A DNA stretch of 64,000 bases from the NCBI GenBank assembly GCA_001600355.1, contig BCJU01000003.1, forward strand, positions 62,001-126,000, given 5' to 3'. Every line of letters begins with the position of its first letter. Position 1 is the stretch's first letter. This DNA is from Meira nashicola (Eukaryota > Basidiomycota > Exobasidiomycetes > Exobasidiales > Brachybasidiaceae). Both the position numbers and the translations under genes were made by a program. Shown one piece after another: positions 1-10,872 of this stretch. The notes beneath the pieces are model-generated. The model did no database searches. It saw only the letters and a program-made list of their open reading frames with translations, and was not told the DNA's origin.

Positions 1-154
1 CAATTTAAAATTTAGGATTTTCTTATAAAAAAGTTCAATTTTTTTTTAAAAAGTGGATGACTTTACTTCAAAAAGCTCACCTGCTTATCGCACTGTTTGA
101 AATCATTGATGAAGTCAAAACGATCAAATCAAGCTATATAGCATCTTAGTCTAG

Positions 155-2793
155 ATGTTTCCCGAGAACGCAGCTCAGAGAAGTTTTCAAGCATGTTTAG
201 AGTGAGTAGGATGTACAATAAATATATATATATACAATGTCGTAAGAAAATAATACTTATTCTCTCTTTCTCGCAGATGTCGTAGATCAAAATTAAAATG
301 TGATGGTCTTCAACATGCAGACTTTCAATGTTCTCGATGTACGGCTAGGGATAAGGTCTGTATTTGGCCAGCGCCTATACCTACTGCAATGACTCGTCAA
401 AGCGCTCAGCAACAGCAACAATACCAACATCCTATTGCATCAGCCACAGTTCCGTCAAGGGATGTATCAATTAGTGAAGATCCACAATTATCACAATTTC
501 AACAACATAATAATCCACAATCAGATAGTGAAAGTGGACCATCAAAAAGACGAAAAAGAACAAGAAGAAATACAGAAACACCTGGTCCAGCTCAAATGAT
601 CGACTTTTCAACTTCTAATCCTGCACCGTTTGATTCATTAAGAAGTGTCGCTCTATTATCACCCGAAGAGGCTATTTTGCAACATCAGTCACACGGATTT
701 GGGGATCATATAAGAAATGCTTCCCATCCAATCGATCAATATTCTATGAATGAAGGAGAAAATCTCAGTGATTTACTGGAAGAAGATGATGATGAAGAAG
801 ACAATGATGGTGGTATTTTAGAACATAAACAGAGTACGGATGAGCAGATCAATGCACTTAAAGAACGTATGGGATGGACACAAGAACGTTTACATGAAGC
901 AAGCGTTGAAAGAAGAAACTTTTTCAAAGATGCAATTGCACCAGAACCAAAAGAAATCGAAAAGTTTGATCCTATTCAAAGTGGAATTTTGCAAAAAGAA
1001 GATGTTGAGAGATTATTTGAATTATTTTATGAAACTATAAATGTTCAACATTGTTTATTAGATGAACGCTTTGATTCATGGCAAAATGTACAAAACATAT
1101 CAAAAAGTTTATTCATTACGATTTGTGCAATTACAGCAAGTATTGATGATCAAAATCCAATTTCACGTCAATGTTCTCCAATCTTGATTAGAAGTATGGA
1201 TCATTGTACTTCTCTCTTACTTTCTTCAAATGCGAAAAGTACAGAAGTTGTTAAAACTTTATTATTAACATTTTTGTTTATGGCAAAACCTCCTTTTGCA
1301 CGAGAAGATCGTTGTTGGACACTGATTGATACAGCTGGAAGGATTGCAAGTGAATTAGGAATGGGTAAACGATTACGAACGATTCGTTCTAGCTTGAACG
1401 GTAGGAAACAAAAAGATGACCATCAACAACGCAGCACGGAAAGAGCATGGGCAACTGCCGTTCTTTTACAACGTAGCTTAGGATCTTTACATGGAATGGT
1501 TTCAGTTATAAATTTAGACGTTCAATGGAGTCAATTAGATAAATGGTCAGAAGATCAAGGTTCAATTCCAGGTGACGCTCAACATTGTGCTTATTTAAAT
1601 TTACGTAGAATTGAATTTTATACAAGATCACAATTACAAAAAATGGAAGAACATAAATTTTTATCTTTAGAAAGTATTCGCGTTAGCTTTAATACACTTT
1701 TTCAAAGTTGGCAACAACGTTATGTTCAACATCCAAAGTTAAACGGACATTTTGCACGTAAGAACATTTTATTGGTAGTTGGTTCGCATATCCAACTTTT
1801 AATCAATGTAACTGTGCTTCATACTTCAAAAATATCTGATCAACCAATGTACATGGTTCCAGATTCACTTGAAGATCAATGTGCAAAAATGTCGATTGAT
1901 TTTTGTCAATTCTTTCTTGACAATTTTCAATATAGAGCCCATCAATTAGGACGTAATTTTGTCTCTATGGTTACTTGGAGCGTGATGATAATGCTACAGG
2001 TTCGTTTTATTGGCTTATATCAACAAAGAAAAGATTGCTAACAATTAAGTTCCCCTCTTTTTCACTCTAGTTACGATACCGTGATCAACGTTTATTGGCT
2101 ACACGTCTTGCAATTTTACTAGCAGGAACGGGAACTGATCATTTGCATTCAAGTTCATTTGCAAGATTTAGCGGAAGGTGGTTATTATCATTGATAAATG
2201 ATTTAACAAAAGCATCAAGTGAACGAAAAGCAGCAGCTTTATTGAGGTACAAGAAATTTGATTATAATACGAATTATCGATTTCCGGGTTTTCAGAGCAA
2301 CAATCTGGATGAATTTCAATCAGGAGAATCAGAAGAAGCCGATCAAACTTTTATTACGAGAGAACAAAATCAAGTAGAACGTAATAATTGGTCTGAAAAT
2401 CAATCATTATCTGCAGAAAGAGAGGAAGAACAAGGTTTTCATTCTTTAACGAATCTGCCTCAATCTGGAGTTGATTCGCATACAGACTCAACAGGTAAGC
2501 TAAAAATATACAATGTCTGAGATAGAATTTCTTTAGCTCACTTTACAACCTTCTACACAGAAAATATCCTATCCAATATGTCTGGTCATATGACAACCGA
2601 TCCATTTAATGAAACTTGGTTAAATTCGTTTTTGGATAGTTTAGTACCTCCTTCTTTAACTCCATCAAATGATCAAAGTGGTTCAACAAGCGGTTCAAAT
2701 TTCAATGAAAGTGGTGATCAACATGAATCTATCCAACTTTCTTCATTTCAACCTACTTCTGGAATGGACTTTCTCAATCAAGAACAACTTTAA
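155..2793 (+). CDS. Zn2Cys6 (fungal-type) transcription factor, four exons
   Basis: A zinc binuclear-cluster transcription factor, presumably nuclear. I read exons 155-201, 277-1999, 2071-2494 and 2561-2793, giving 808 residues; all three introns (75, 71 and 66 nt) are GT-AG and keep phase. The start ATG at 155 directly follows an in-frame TAG. The DNA-binding domain spans the first intron: ACLECRRSKLKCDG, then CSRC and VC, giving Cys-x2-Cys-x6-Cys-x9-Cys-x2-Cys-x6-Cys near residues 14-45. An acidic linker follows near residues 200-220, and the large middle region resembles the fungal-specific transcription-factor domain. The C-terminal part is Ser/Asn/Gln-rich, as activation regions often are. 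Intron 2 has the less usual donor GTTCGT but a good CTAAC branch site. Its target genes cannot be read from the sequence. The gene converges with the next one, only 36 bp apart. Confidence 0.88.
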
Positions 2794-2829
2794 AGTATAT
2801 TCCATTGCTAAATCTGAAATTCAAGATTT

Positions 2830-3966
2830 TCATGTAGAATATTGAAACAATAGCGTTGATGAAGTGTAATCATTTTCTTTTCTGATATTAATACCTAATT
2901 TATGTTCTTCTGCTTTCAGTTGCTTTGCTTTACTCGTTAATGGGTTTTCTAAAGTATAAATTGATGCTACTTTACCTCTCACTTTATCACAATTTGAAGA
3001 ATTAAGTGTAGAAATAATTCCGTTGGCTTGATAATGCTCTAGGCATATATCCCCCCAGTCTATCGGTAGTGCTAGAATAGTCTCTAAACTCACCAAACCA
3101 TCTTGAACAGCTTCCCAAATTAATCTTGATCTTTTTTGTTCCTCTTCTTTTTCTAATAGCTGTTTGGCTGATTGTATTTTATTTTGTGCAATTTGATCAT
3201 GAGGAGTCGCAAAATATTCGTTATAACTATATGGAACGTAGCCTTCTCTTATATCGTCATCAATTTTATGTTTCATTATATCGGAAGGAGCAATGCAATC
3301 TATTGAAGAAAGGGGTGGTGTGAAGATCTCTTCATTTGAACTTTGTCTGCTTGTCTTCCTATCCCACCAACTCTTTAATGCTTTATGGCGTCTAGTTTGA
3401 GGGTCATGTGGATGTTGTACTAAAACGTGTTGCTTTGTTGCCATATTTCGATCACAAATCGCTTTCGGAGCACTTTTTGATGATTTCAAGTCTTCGAAAG
3501 TGGGCATTTGTAATTCTCGCATTTTACTCGAACCTACATTATTGTTGTAAACTTCAACAGGGAAAAGTTGAATACCTTTTGTAAGAGCTTTAGAGCGTTT
3601 TGTATTTTCAAAAAGGGGCGATTTCGTAAATGAGCCAGATTGAAATTCAGAAACGAAAATATTTTTTCCATATTGTGCTCTGAATCTCGCTGTAGCAAAA
3701 GAGTATTGCCCATTCGGCAATGGTGGTTGGAAGTCAAAACTATCGCTAGAATTATCAGATGAATCTATTGACGAAGGACTTGAGATATCTCTGCCATCAT
3801 TATTTGGCTCTATTCGTTTTGGCGGGAATAAAGGGGGTCCCATCGGGCCGGAGCTTTTATTTTTGATTTTATCATCTACACATTCCAATGTTTGAGTTCC
3901 TTCTACCTCTTCTTCCACTGAGTTTACCATGTTGCTTCTTAATTCCTTAGTCTTATGGTGAATCAT
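2830..3966 (-). CDS. Hypothetical protein, mostly disordered
   Basis: A single-exon 378-residue protein that I do not recognise. The N-terminal half is low complexity, with Ser/Asp-rich stretches near residues 60-80 and Pro-rich segments. There is no signal peptide or membrane segment. The best ordered candidate is the C-terminal third: a charged helical stretch (AKQLLEKEEEQKRSRLIWEA) followed by a hydrophobic helix and a Trp-containing segment (ALPIDWGDICLEHYQ), which might be an interaction module. The start is an ATG at 3966. It is convergent with the upstream Zn2Cys6 gene, which says nothing certain about function. Codon use resembles neighbouring genes, so I take it as real. Confidence 0.65.
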   Translation of the reverse strand: MIHHKTKELRSNMVNSVEEEVEGTQTLECVDDKIKNKSSGPMGPPLFPPKRIEPNNDGRDISSPSSIDSSDNSSDSFDFQPPLPNGQYSFATARFRAQYGKNIFVSEFQSGSFTKSPLFENTKRSKALTKGIQLFPVEVYNNNVGSSKMRELQMPTFEDLKSSKSAPKAICDRNMATKQHVLVQHPHDPQTRRHKALKSWWDRKTSRQSSNEEIFTPPLSSIDCIAPSDIMKHKIDDDIREGYVPYSYNEYFATPHDQIAQNKIQSAKQLLEKEEEQKRSRLIWEAVQDGLVSLETILALPIDWGDICLEHYQANGIISTLNSSNCDKVRGKVASIYTLENPLTSKAKQLKAEEHKLGINIRKENDYTSSTLLFQYST

Positions 3967-4554
3967 TGTTTGTGTTTGTATATGGAGTGGAAGTATAAGC
4001 AGTTACCATTGTTGCCTTTACACAAGTTACAAGGATCTTGTTAAAATTGACGAAAAATATGTCGTCTTTAAATATGATGATAGGAAGTTTATATTTCATA
4101 CTTAGCTTCAATATATATGTGACTTTCATTCCGCACGGACTATTGATTATGTGTCAGACGGGCTAAAGGAAAGGTACACAGATTGCAAGTTTAAATTTAT
4201 AGTCGAAAATGCTGATTCAACCAAATCTATCAACATGACATATTAAGAATGCCCGTTTGAAAGCAATCTTATTCAATCCAGCTGCAAGTAAATCACAAGG
4301 ACTAAATTTAAGTTTAATTCTAGCCAAAAGCGTCCCTTTCGGTCGGAGAAATTATATCAATGCATCTAAGTGCGCTCGGGCCGTCCGAAAAAAACGAGGT
4401 TTTATGGGAATAATTTTAACTAAAAACAACTAGGAACGCTTTTTAAGATAAATAAAATTCAACTCATGACATTTGTGGGACCAGAGAAAAAAGATACAGG
4501 AACAAAACAACAATTTGAAATAAAAAAGATTATGGATGTTTCAGTTTTTTCTTG
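3967..4554. other. Intergenic region, 588 bp
   Basis: Holds the promoter of the minus-strand hypothetical gene and the 3' end of the phosphatase-like gene. No convincing ORF. It contains one copy of the box CTCGGGCCGTCCGA at 4375-4388, which recurs at 6204 and, with one change, at 6588. Confidence 0.6.
4375..4388. promoter_or_regulatory. CGG-N5-CCG box, copy 1
   Basis: CTCGGGCCGTCCGA, identical to 6204-6217. It contains CGG and CCG half-sites separated by five bases, the arrangement many Zn2Cys6 dimers bind. A binding role is inferred from that layout only. This copy lies 3' of the phosphatase-like gene and about 400 bp upstream of the minus-strand gene starting at 3966. Confidence 0.4.
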
Positions 4555-5934
4555 TTAAACTTGCTGTTCATGTTCACTTGATTTTTCGTGAGAAGAACCG
4601 GAAAGAGTATGTTGACCTTCGCGTGAATTGTTTGAGTAAATTGGTGGATTTTGCTTGATAGTATTTTTGCGGGATTTAGTTTTATCTAAAATTGATTTTC
4701 CCATAAAAGCCAATAATAAAGCAATTACAACGACTGCTAAAGTTACCATTGCACCAATCACACCCGCTACAACAGGAGAAACTCTATGACGACCTATTGT
4801 GCTATCAATACTTGCATATCCTGCTCCTCCTGTACCGTTCAAAGCGGCAAGGGTACTACAACCACGTTCTTCAGTTGTTGAACATGCATCACACCAAGCA
4901 GCCAAAGTTGGTAATTGATACTTTTCCATTTCGGTCATAAAAGTGTTCATTGGTAAATTTTGTAAAGATCCTAAAACTTGAATAGGTTCAAAATTACCTT
5001 GAGTACCATTTCTAAAAACAAAGTTGAGAGTATTATCTGTATGAACTTCAATCACTAACGTACTTGCATAATCAACAATACTTGAACTTAAATCTTCACC
5101 ACTTTGCCACATTGAAAATAAACTTAAAAAAGGCTTATATGAAATTGCAGTATAAGCAATTTTAAGTGGATTTGTCGCATTTGCAATTTGTTCAATATCC
5201 GATAAGAGTCCAGGAAGCATTGTTTGACCGGCAATATTACCAATATTTTGCGGATTTCCATCAGTAAAGCTACCTGATTCATGATAATTTGCCCAATAAC
5301 GAGCTTGAGCGAGTTGATCAGGAGTGACTTCGTTCAAAATCGTTGCGTTATGAATGTAATTCACATTCAAGAAATCATATAGGTTCCATGCGTTTATCAA
5401 TGTTGCAGGTCGATTGCCAAGAACATTTTTAAGTGAAGCATAAAATGGGTTAGCAATTTTTGATTTAGCAAGAAAGTCATCACTTTTATACCAATCATTT
5501 AAACGTGTTGTCCATGTATTACAATCTGTCCAACCTTCTAAAGAGATATCATCTTCTTCGATCGTATTAACACGAATTAACTGAGTTCTATCCCAGCTAA
5601 TAATTGTATTATTTGCTAAAGTGATTGAATCATTAAAAGGTGGATAAAGTCCTTGTAATAAAGCATTTGCAGAATCAATAATAACTTCACCTTCACCTGC
5701 TCCATCTGCTTCAACGGAAATTTGTGCATCTTGAGCAATATTAACTGAAATACCTGAAATAGCTTTCTCACTTCCTGTTAAATATGTTGATCTTAAATCT
5801 TGACCATTTTGATATTCTTGTTGATATCCAAGAACAGTTAAATTCGTTTGACTTGCACTATACGTAGTTGGAGATTGATAAAATCCTTGACGATCACCAT
5901 GACGGGTAAGGATAACGATTCCTGCGAGACTCAT
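4555..5934 (-). CDS. Histidine acid phosphatase-like membrane protein
   Basis: A 459-residue single-exon member of the histidine phosphatase (branch 2) superfamily, which hydrolyses phosphomonoesters through a phosphohistidine. The catalytic motif TRHGDR is at residues 10-15, close to the N-terminus. A transmembrane helix (about residues 388-410) and a 49-residue polar tail close the protein, so it looks C-terminally anchored with several NxT/S sites on the enzyme side. Two oddities: no signal peptide precedes the RHG motif, so a short upstream exon could be missing, and the usual C-terminal catalytic HD pair appears to be replaced by Ile-Ser (AISY, residues 263-266). The family assignment is firm; activity is uncertain. 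It is divergent from the catalase gene. Confidence 0.8.
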   Translation of the reverse strand: MSLAGIVILTRHGDRQGFYQSPTTYSASQTNLTVLGYQQEYQNGQDLRSTYLTGSEKAISGISVNIAQDAQISVEADGAGEGEVIIDSANALLQGLYPPFNDSITLANNTIISWDRTQLIRVNTIEEDDISLEGWTDCNTWTTRLNDWYKSDDFLAKSKIANPFYASLKNVLGNRPATLINAWNLYDFLNVNYIHNATILNEVTPDQLAQARYWANYHESGSFTDGNPQNIGNIAGQTMLPGLLSDIEQIANATNPLKIAYTAISYKPFLSLFSMWQSGEDLSSSIVDYASTLVIEVHTDNTLNFVFRNGTQGNFEPIQVLGSLQNLPMNTFMTEMEKYQLPTLAAWCDACSTTEERGCSTLAALNGTGGAGYASIDSTIGRHRVSPVVAGVIGAMVTLAVVVIALLLAFMGKSILDKTKSRKNTIKQNPPIYSNNSREGQHTLSGSSHEKSSEHEQQV

Positions 5935-6203
5935 GTTAATTTTTTTTGTTGAATGGGAAGGGGTTCAAGGTACAATTTAACGGTAGGCAATTTTTCTACC
6001 CTCTTAAGTATCTCTGAATTAAGCAAAGAGGAAGAAAAAGAAGATACGAAAGACTAGGCTCAGGCAACGTGAGAATCTAGGGTCCGTGCTGATTAAATTT
6101 TTTGTACCTTATCTCCCCTCTTCTTTTTGTAAGCTTAAAAAACACGAAGATCCAATCCACTTTTCTTTAATTTTCTCATGCAAACCTATTCCAAAGCTTT
6201 TAT

Positions 6204-6217
6204 CTCGGGCCGTCCGA
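6204..6217. promoter_or_regulatory. CGG-N5-CCG box, copy 2
   Basis: CTCGGGCCGTCCGA, identical to 4375-4388, about 270 bp upstream of the phosphatase-like ATG and 560 bp upstream of the catalase ATG. Candidate Zn2Cys6 site by half-site layout. Confidence 0.4.
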
Positions 6218-6587
6218 TTCAGATTATCATTTTAATGCCTACGGGCTCTATTTTTCTTTTTAGCGGCAATAGTGTCTCAATCCCCCCACCCGTGCTTTTC
6301 AAGCGGGGTATCCCGTCTGTATGGTAGAGTCAAATTTTAGCGCAGCGCAGCGCACTGGAGAACAATGGATACCTTTTCTAAGTCCGGGCCGAGAAGATCT
6401 ATCTGTGGGAAATTTTAACAGGGAATTCCTTTCTACCAACTATTACACATATAAGCAGGCAAGCAGCGCTTTAGTGCAAGCCACAATAAATAGAGAATAG
6501 CTCAATATACTTGAGTAAGATTCACAATCACATACTTATGTAGGACAAGGCTGAATAAGCACTAAATAATTACCCACGCAACTTATC

Positions 6588-6601
6588 CTCGGGCCGTGCG
6601 A
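6588..6601. promoter_or_regulatory. CGG-type box, copy 3 (one mismatch)
   Basis: CTCGGGCCGTGCGA differs from copies 1 and 2 by one base, which spoils the second half-site. It lies 174 bp upstream of the catalase ATG. Confidence 0.3.
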
Positions 6602-6683
6602 CTGTATGTTGACCAATTAAGATACACGCTTACAATGCAATCATAAACATAACCAATCACATTCCATCTTTATTCTAGATCAA

Positions 6684-6705
6684 ATATATATATATATATA
6701 TATAT
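6684..6705. repeat. (AT)11 dinucleotide run
   Basis: A perfect AT dinucleotide run 70 bp upstream of the catalase start. It is either a simple microsatellite or the TATA-like part of that promoter. Confidence 0.85.
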
Positions 6706-6774
6706 TATATACTGCAGTTCATCTCATAACCCTTCAAACAAAGTGATCATCATCAGACAAATTTCTTCTTAACA

Positions 6775-8462
6775 ATGGTCAAACAAGCTCAAGGAGATCC
6801 CCATGATATGGGTGGTGTGTATTCAATGGCAAGCGGAATCTCTGTGCCGAGTGCAAATGCTTTTCAGCGTGCTGGAGAAAGAGGACCAATCTTACTGCAA
6901 GATGCTCGTAAGTTAAACACAAAAAAGAAATGATTCGGTTCATCATAATTTTGACCTTTTTTTTTATTCTGATTATTACAGATTTGATCGAATTATTAAG
7001 TCATTTTAACCGTGAACGTATTCCTGAAAGAGTTGTTCATGCAAAAGGCAGCGGAGCTCACGGTACATTTACATGTACGAATGATATTTCGGATATTTGC
7101 ATGACCGAATTATTTAACAAGAAAGGTAATCAATGCCCTCTAACTATTCGATTCTCAACCGTTGGAGGTGAATCAGGTTCAACTGATGCAGCTCGTGATT
7201 CACGTGGATTTTCCATTAAATTAAAAACTCAACAAGGTAATATGGATTGGGTTTTTTTGAATTCTCCCGTTTTTTTCATTCGCGATCCAACAAAATTTGT
7301 ATTTATTAATCATGTTGCAAAACGTGATCCTAGATCCCATTTAGGTTTACAAGATGATTCAACAATGTTTTGGGACTTTTTCGGTACAAATCCTGAAGCA
7401 GCTCATCAATTTACTTATATATTTGGTAGTAGAGGAATTCCTAAAAGCTGGAGACATTTGAATGGTTATAGTTGTCATACATATAAAATGTATAATAAAA
7501 AAGGTGAATGGGTTTTCGTTCAAGTTCATTTTAAGAGTGAACAAGGTGTTCAAGGTTTAACGGAAGAAGAAGCTGCAAAAGTATCTCCTGATCATGCTCA
7601 ACGTGATTTATTTGAAAATATTGAAAAGGGTAACTTTCCAAAATGGAAGATTGGTGTTCAAACTATGACCGAAGAACAAGCAGAGAAATCTGGTATTAAT
7701 GTTTTAGATATGACAAAAACATGGGTGAGTAATATACCTTACCTTTATTTTTTTCTTCAATCTTTTCTAACAATCAAGCATGACTTAGCCTTATGAGAAA
7801 TATCCAATACGTTGGTTTGGTGAAATGGAATTGAATGAAAACCCTTGCAATTATTTTGCAGAGGTGAGTATATATGAAAAAGAAAATTTTAAGTTCATAA
7901 ACTTATAATTCTCTCTTTACAGGTCGAGCAATCTGCATTTTCACCGGCAAATATGGTTCCAGGTTTTGCATCGTCAGCCGATCCTGTTTTACAAGCTCGT
8001 TTATTTGCATATGCTGATGCTGCTCGTTATCGAGTAGGTGCAAATTGGCAACAATTACCGGTAAATAAAGCAATGGTTGAATATCCTTTTATGAATTTCG
8101 CTCGAGATGGAGCACATGCAGTTGATAATCAAGGAGCAAGACCAAATTATCCAAGCAGCATTTATCCACTAGAGTACAAGTCTGATCCGGTACCTTATAC
8201 AAAATTATATTCAAAACATGAAAGCGAAGCAGTAATGTGTCTAAGTCAAATTTCAGACGTCGATTTTATTGGTCCGAAAACTTTATATACAAAAATATTC
8301 TCGGATGAAGAACGTCAAAGATTTATAAAGGATGTAAGCAATAGTATGAATAAAGTTCGTACGGATTGCAAACAACACGTTTTTACTAGAGCTTTAGCAG
8401 TTTGGAAAAGAGTCGACGAGACTTTAGCACAGCAAATTTCACAAAAACTTGTATTGAATTAA
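6775..8462 (+). CDS. Catalase (small-subunit haem type), four exons
   Basis: Haem catalase, converting hydrogen peroxide to water and oxygen. Exons 6775-6907, 6982-7724, 7789-7863 and 7923-8462 join into 496 residues, the usual length for the small-subunit clade; introns of 74, 64 and 59 nt are GT-AG. The active-site signature RERIPERVVHAKGSGAHG puts the distal catalytic His at residue 64. The haem-ligand signature RLFAYADAARYRVGANWQQL puts the proximal Tyr at residue 347. There is no signal peptide and no C-terminal SKL-type peroxisome signal (it ends LVLN), so the compartment is unclear. The promoter carries an AT run and CGG-type boxes. The gene converges with a haem-less sulfite oxidase, an enzyme type that can make hydrogen peroxide. 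Confidence 0.95.
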
Positions 8463-8570
8463 AGTACTTAAATTTCAATGAACGGATTTGTTTTCACCAT
8501 AGAATAAAATATAAAGATAAATCTTTTTATAGAGAAATAGCTGAATTGCTTACAATGCAAAATTATGAAA

Positions 8571-10382
8571 TCAATCGACTGGCTCTCTGGGATATTTGCG
8601 AACTCGTTCCAAATACGTATCCATATCTTCCAAAGGCCAAGGAACGGGTCTGGTGATTGGCTCAGAAGCGAAATCGATTCCTGCATCTTCGTATTCTTTT
8701 AAACGTTGAGCTGTAAGTGGTTTAGTGCGGTTCACGCTGTAGAGCTTGATCTTATGGCAGGATTGTGTCTAGAGGAAATTTATAATCATTAGTATACCCT
8801 CTAAGAAGCTGTTTATAAACAATTTTCTACTCACCACGTGAAGATCCCAATTCCAAACAGATCGAACGGAAATCGGTTGTGTATTGCAAGAGCTATCCCA
8901 AGCCCTTACAAGAACTTCAACCCAACCTTCAGCGTCTAATGGAATATCATACTTCCATAATCGCCAAGTATAATAATGTTTCTTAGAAATATTTTCTTCT
9001 GGAACAACATAAAAGGTAAAGCCTCCATCAACACTGCATTCGATACGTTCTACCCAATTTTCACCGCCAGAGTAAGCCCAACCTTCAAGATGTAACTTGC
9101 CATCATGAATGATAATATCTCCATCATTAGGGGTCATAATTGCTGAAGAAACAGGCATACGTTCAATACTAAAACCGTTACTAAAAAGAGTATTATGTTT
9201 ACCAAATTGACCTGAATAATAAAGATATTCTTTTGATTGAACGGGAGCCAAAGAAGGAGCGTCTAAGATATTGATGCGTGTTAACCATTTTGCCGATCTT
9301 GCTCCAATAACGCCAGGAACTACTACTCGAAGTGGAAAACCATGAATTTCTGGTAAAGGTTCACCATTCATTTCCCAAGCTAACATTACGTTTTCCTTAT
9401 CGACGAATCTATAAGGAACACTTACGGCATAATTATAAAGTGTATCATATTTGAAATACGTATCTGCAGAAATGAATTCGGCATGTGCTTGCATACGATC
9501 GATTGTGATTCCACCGCATGCTTTTTCTAAAACGTCTTGAAGATAAACACCAGTATAAACTGCATTTCCAATCGCTGCTTCTGGCCAAGGGGCATTTCTT
9601 AAGAAAGGAGAAAGAAAGAATGTTAACTTTGTAGTGAATAACTACTAGCATCATCATCACACTCACGGAACTAATAGACCATGACCTGGATACAAGGCAA
9701 TTTGTTCGATACGACGTGTTCCACAACATTGCAAAGTGACGGCTAACTTACGTTGTGGGAATTTATTTGGATCTTTAAGATCAGAAAGCTTAAGTGAGAT
9801 ACTTTTATTAATTTTACCTGAAATTTCAACTTGATATTTTTCCGGATTGATGCATTTAGGAATACCGCCATGATTTCTAACGAAATGATGATCGTTTGGT
9901 GTGACTGGATCTTTCAATAATTCTAAATGATTAGGTTCACCGTTATATGGAAAAGCTAAGACGTGATTCATAGTTTTTGATTTTTCTTTTAAGACACGTC
10001 CCCAACTATACTCCGGAACAGTATCCATTCCGACAGTATGATGAAAATCTTTATAAAGATCACCATAAAGAATAGGATTACGTTTTGGAACTGGAGCTAA
10101 TTGAAATTCAGGTGGTGGTGGAAATTTTGTTGCTTTCATTAATTCTCCTGCAATTTTCTTTTTTTCTGGATATTTTTCCCATTCAACGTATCCTTCCCAT
10201 ACTTCTGGTTGTTCTTCTTTAAATTGACCATCTTGAAATTGTGTTTGACTTACTTTTAATTCTCCTTCTTTTAATGCAAGAGCTGCTGCTTCAGCTGTTT
10301 TAGCTGCACGTAGAGCTTCAGCTTGACCAGGAATTCTACGTGGAGTTGGAACATTATAGCCAGAAGCTGTTTTCGTTGCCAT
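8571..10382 (-). CDS. Sulfite oxidase-like molybdenum enzyme, no cytochrome b5 domain
   Basis: A sulfite oxidase-family molybdopterin protein. Exons 9667-10382, 8835-9597 and 8571-8768 join into 558 residues; introns of 69 and 66 nt keep phase. After an unusual Ala/Lys/Glu-rich N-terminal extension of about 110 residues come the molybdopterin-binding domain and the C-terminal dimerisation domain (Ig-like, with LEGWAYSGGENWVERIECSV). The molybdenum-ligand region reads AVTLQCCGTRR, with the expected Cys at 219; the common form is LQCAGNRR, so Ala-to-Cys and Asn-to-Thr changes are notable. No haem b5 domain is present. In the plant enzyme this absence goes with oxygen as acceptor and hydrogen peroxide as product; the same is inferred here. 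It could also be an assimilatory-type relative with another substrate. Confidence 0.87.
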
Positions 10383-10872
10383 ATTGTATGAAAGGGGGTG
10401 GTTTGATGATATGACCTTGGTGAGAATATTGTTTATGGCTTATATATAATCCATATTCAGAATCATCATATCAACTTATATCAATAAGCAGATTCGGCCC
10501 GCATGATAGCTACCATGGGAATATTGTATTAACAACAACAAAAACAACAACCCTTTGACCTTACGCCTATAACTAAAGCTTTACGCGCCAGGTATTAAAT
10601 ATAAAAACCTATGTCCAGACGCCGGCGCCTTGCTTGTCTTAGTGTCTTTCGTACGGAATAATTTTCCGTACGATGGGAAAAGAAGTCTGCTGTATGAAAT
10701 CTTGCTACTAGAGGCATCGAAGTGGGTCTTTTTTGGTAAATGTATCAGCTTTATGGTGTTTTTATTCAATGACGTATTACACTTCATGCTTATATAATCA
10801 TATGATAGTAGATATCTTCATTCATATAAAATCACATAAATGCAATACCCACAATCAATTAAACTAAAACTT
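10383..10872. other. Intergenic region, 490 bp
   Basis: Upstream of the sulfite oxidase-like gene and downstream of the bZIP gene. No convincing ORF. Its main feature is the perfect inverted repeat at 10649-10673. Confidence 0.6.
10649..10673. promoter_or_regulatory. Perfect 10-bp inverted repeat with 5-bp spacer
   Basis: Arms TCGTACGGAA (10649-10658) and TTCCGTACGA (10664-10673) are exact reverse complements around TAATT. Each arm holds a CGTACG palindrome, and the pair also gives CGG and CCG half-sites nine bases apart. It lies 267 bp upstream of the sulfite oxidase-like ATG. This suggests a dimeric regulator site or a small hairpin; no binding protein can be named. Confidence 0.5.

Larger units (their letters stand above)
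5935..6774. promoter_or_regulatory. Divergent promoter region, phosphatase-like gene and catalase
   Basis: 840 bp between divergent starts, with no convincing ORF. It contains two CGG-type boxes (6204-6217 and 6588-6601), CCAAT sequences near 6613 and 6652, and an (AT)11 run at 6684-6705 about 70 bp before the catalase ATG, which could serve as a TATA-like region. Function of each is inferred. Confidence 0.55.
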
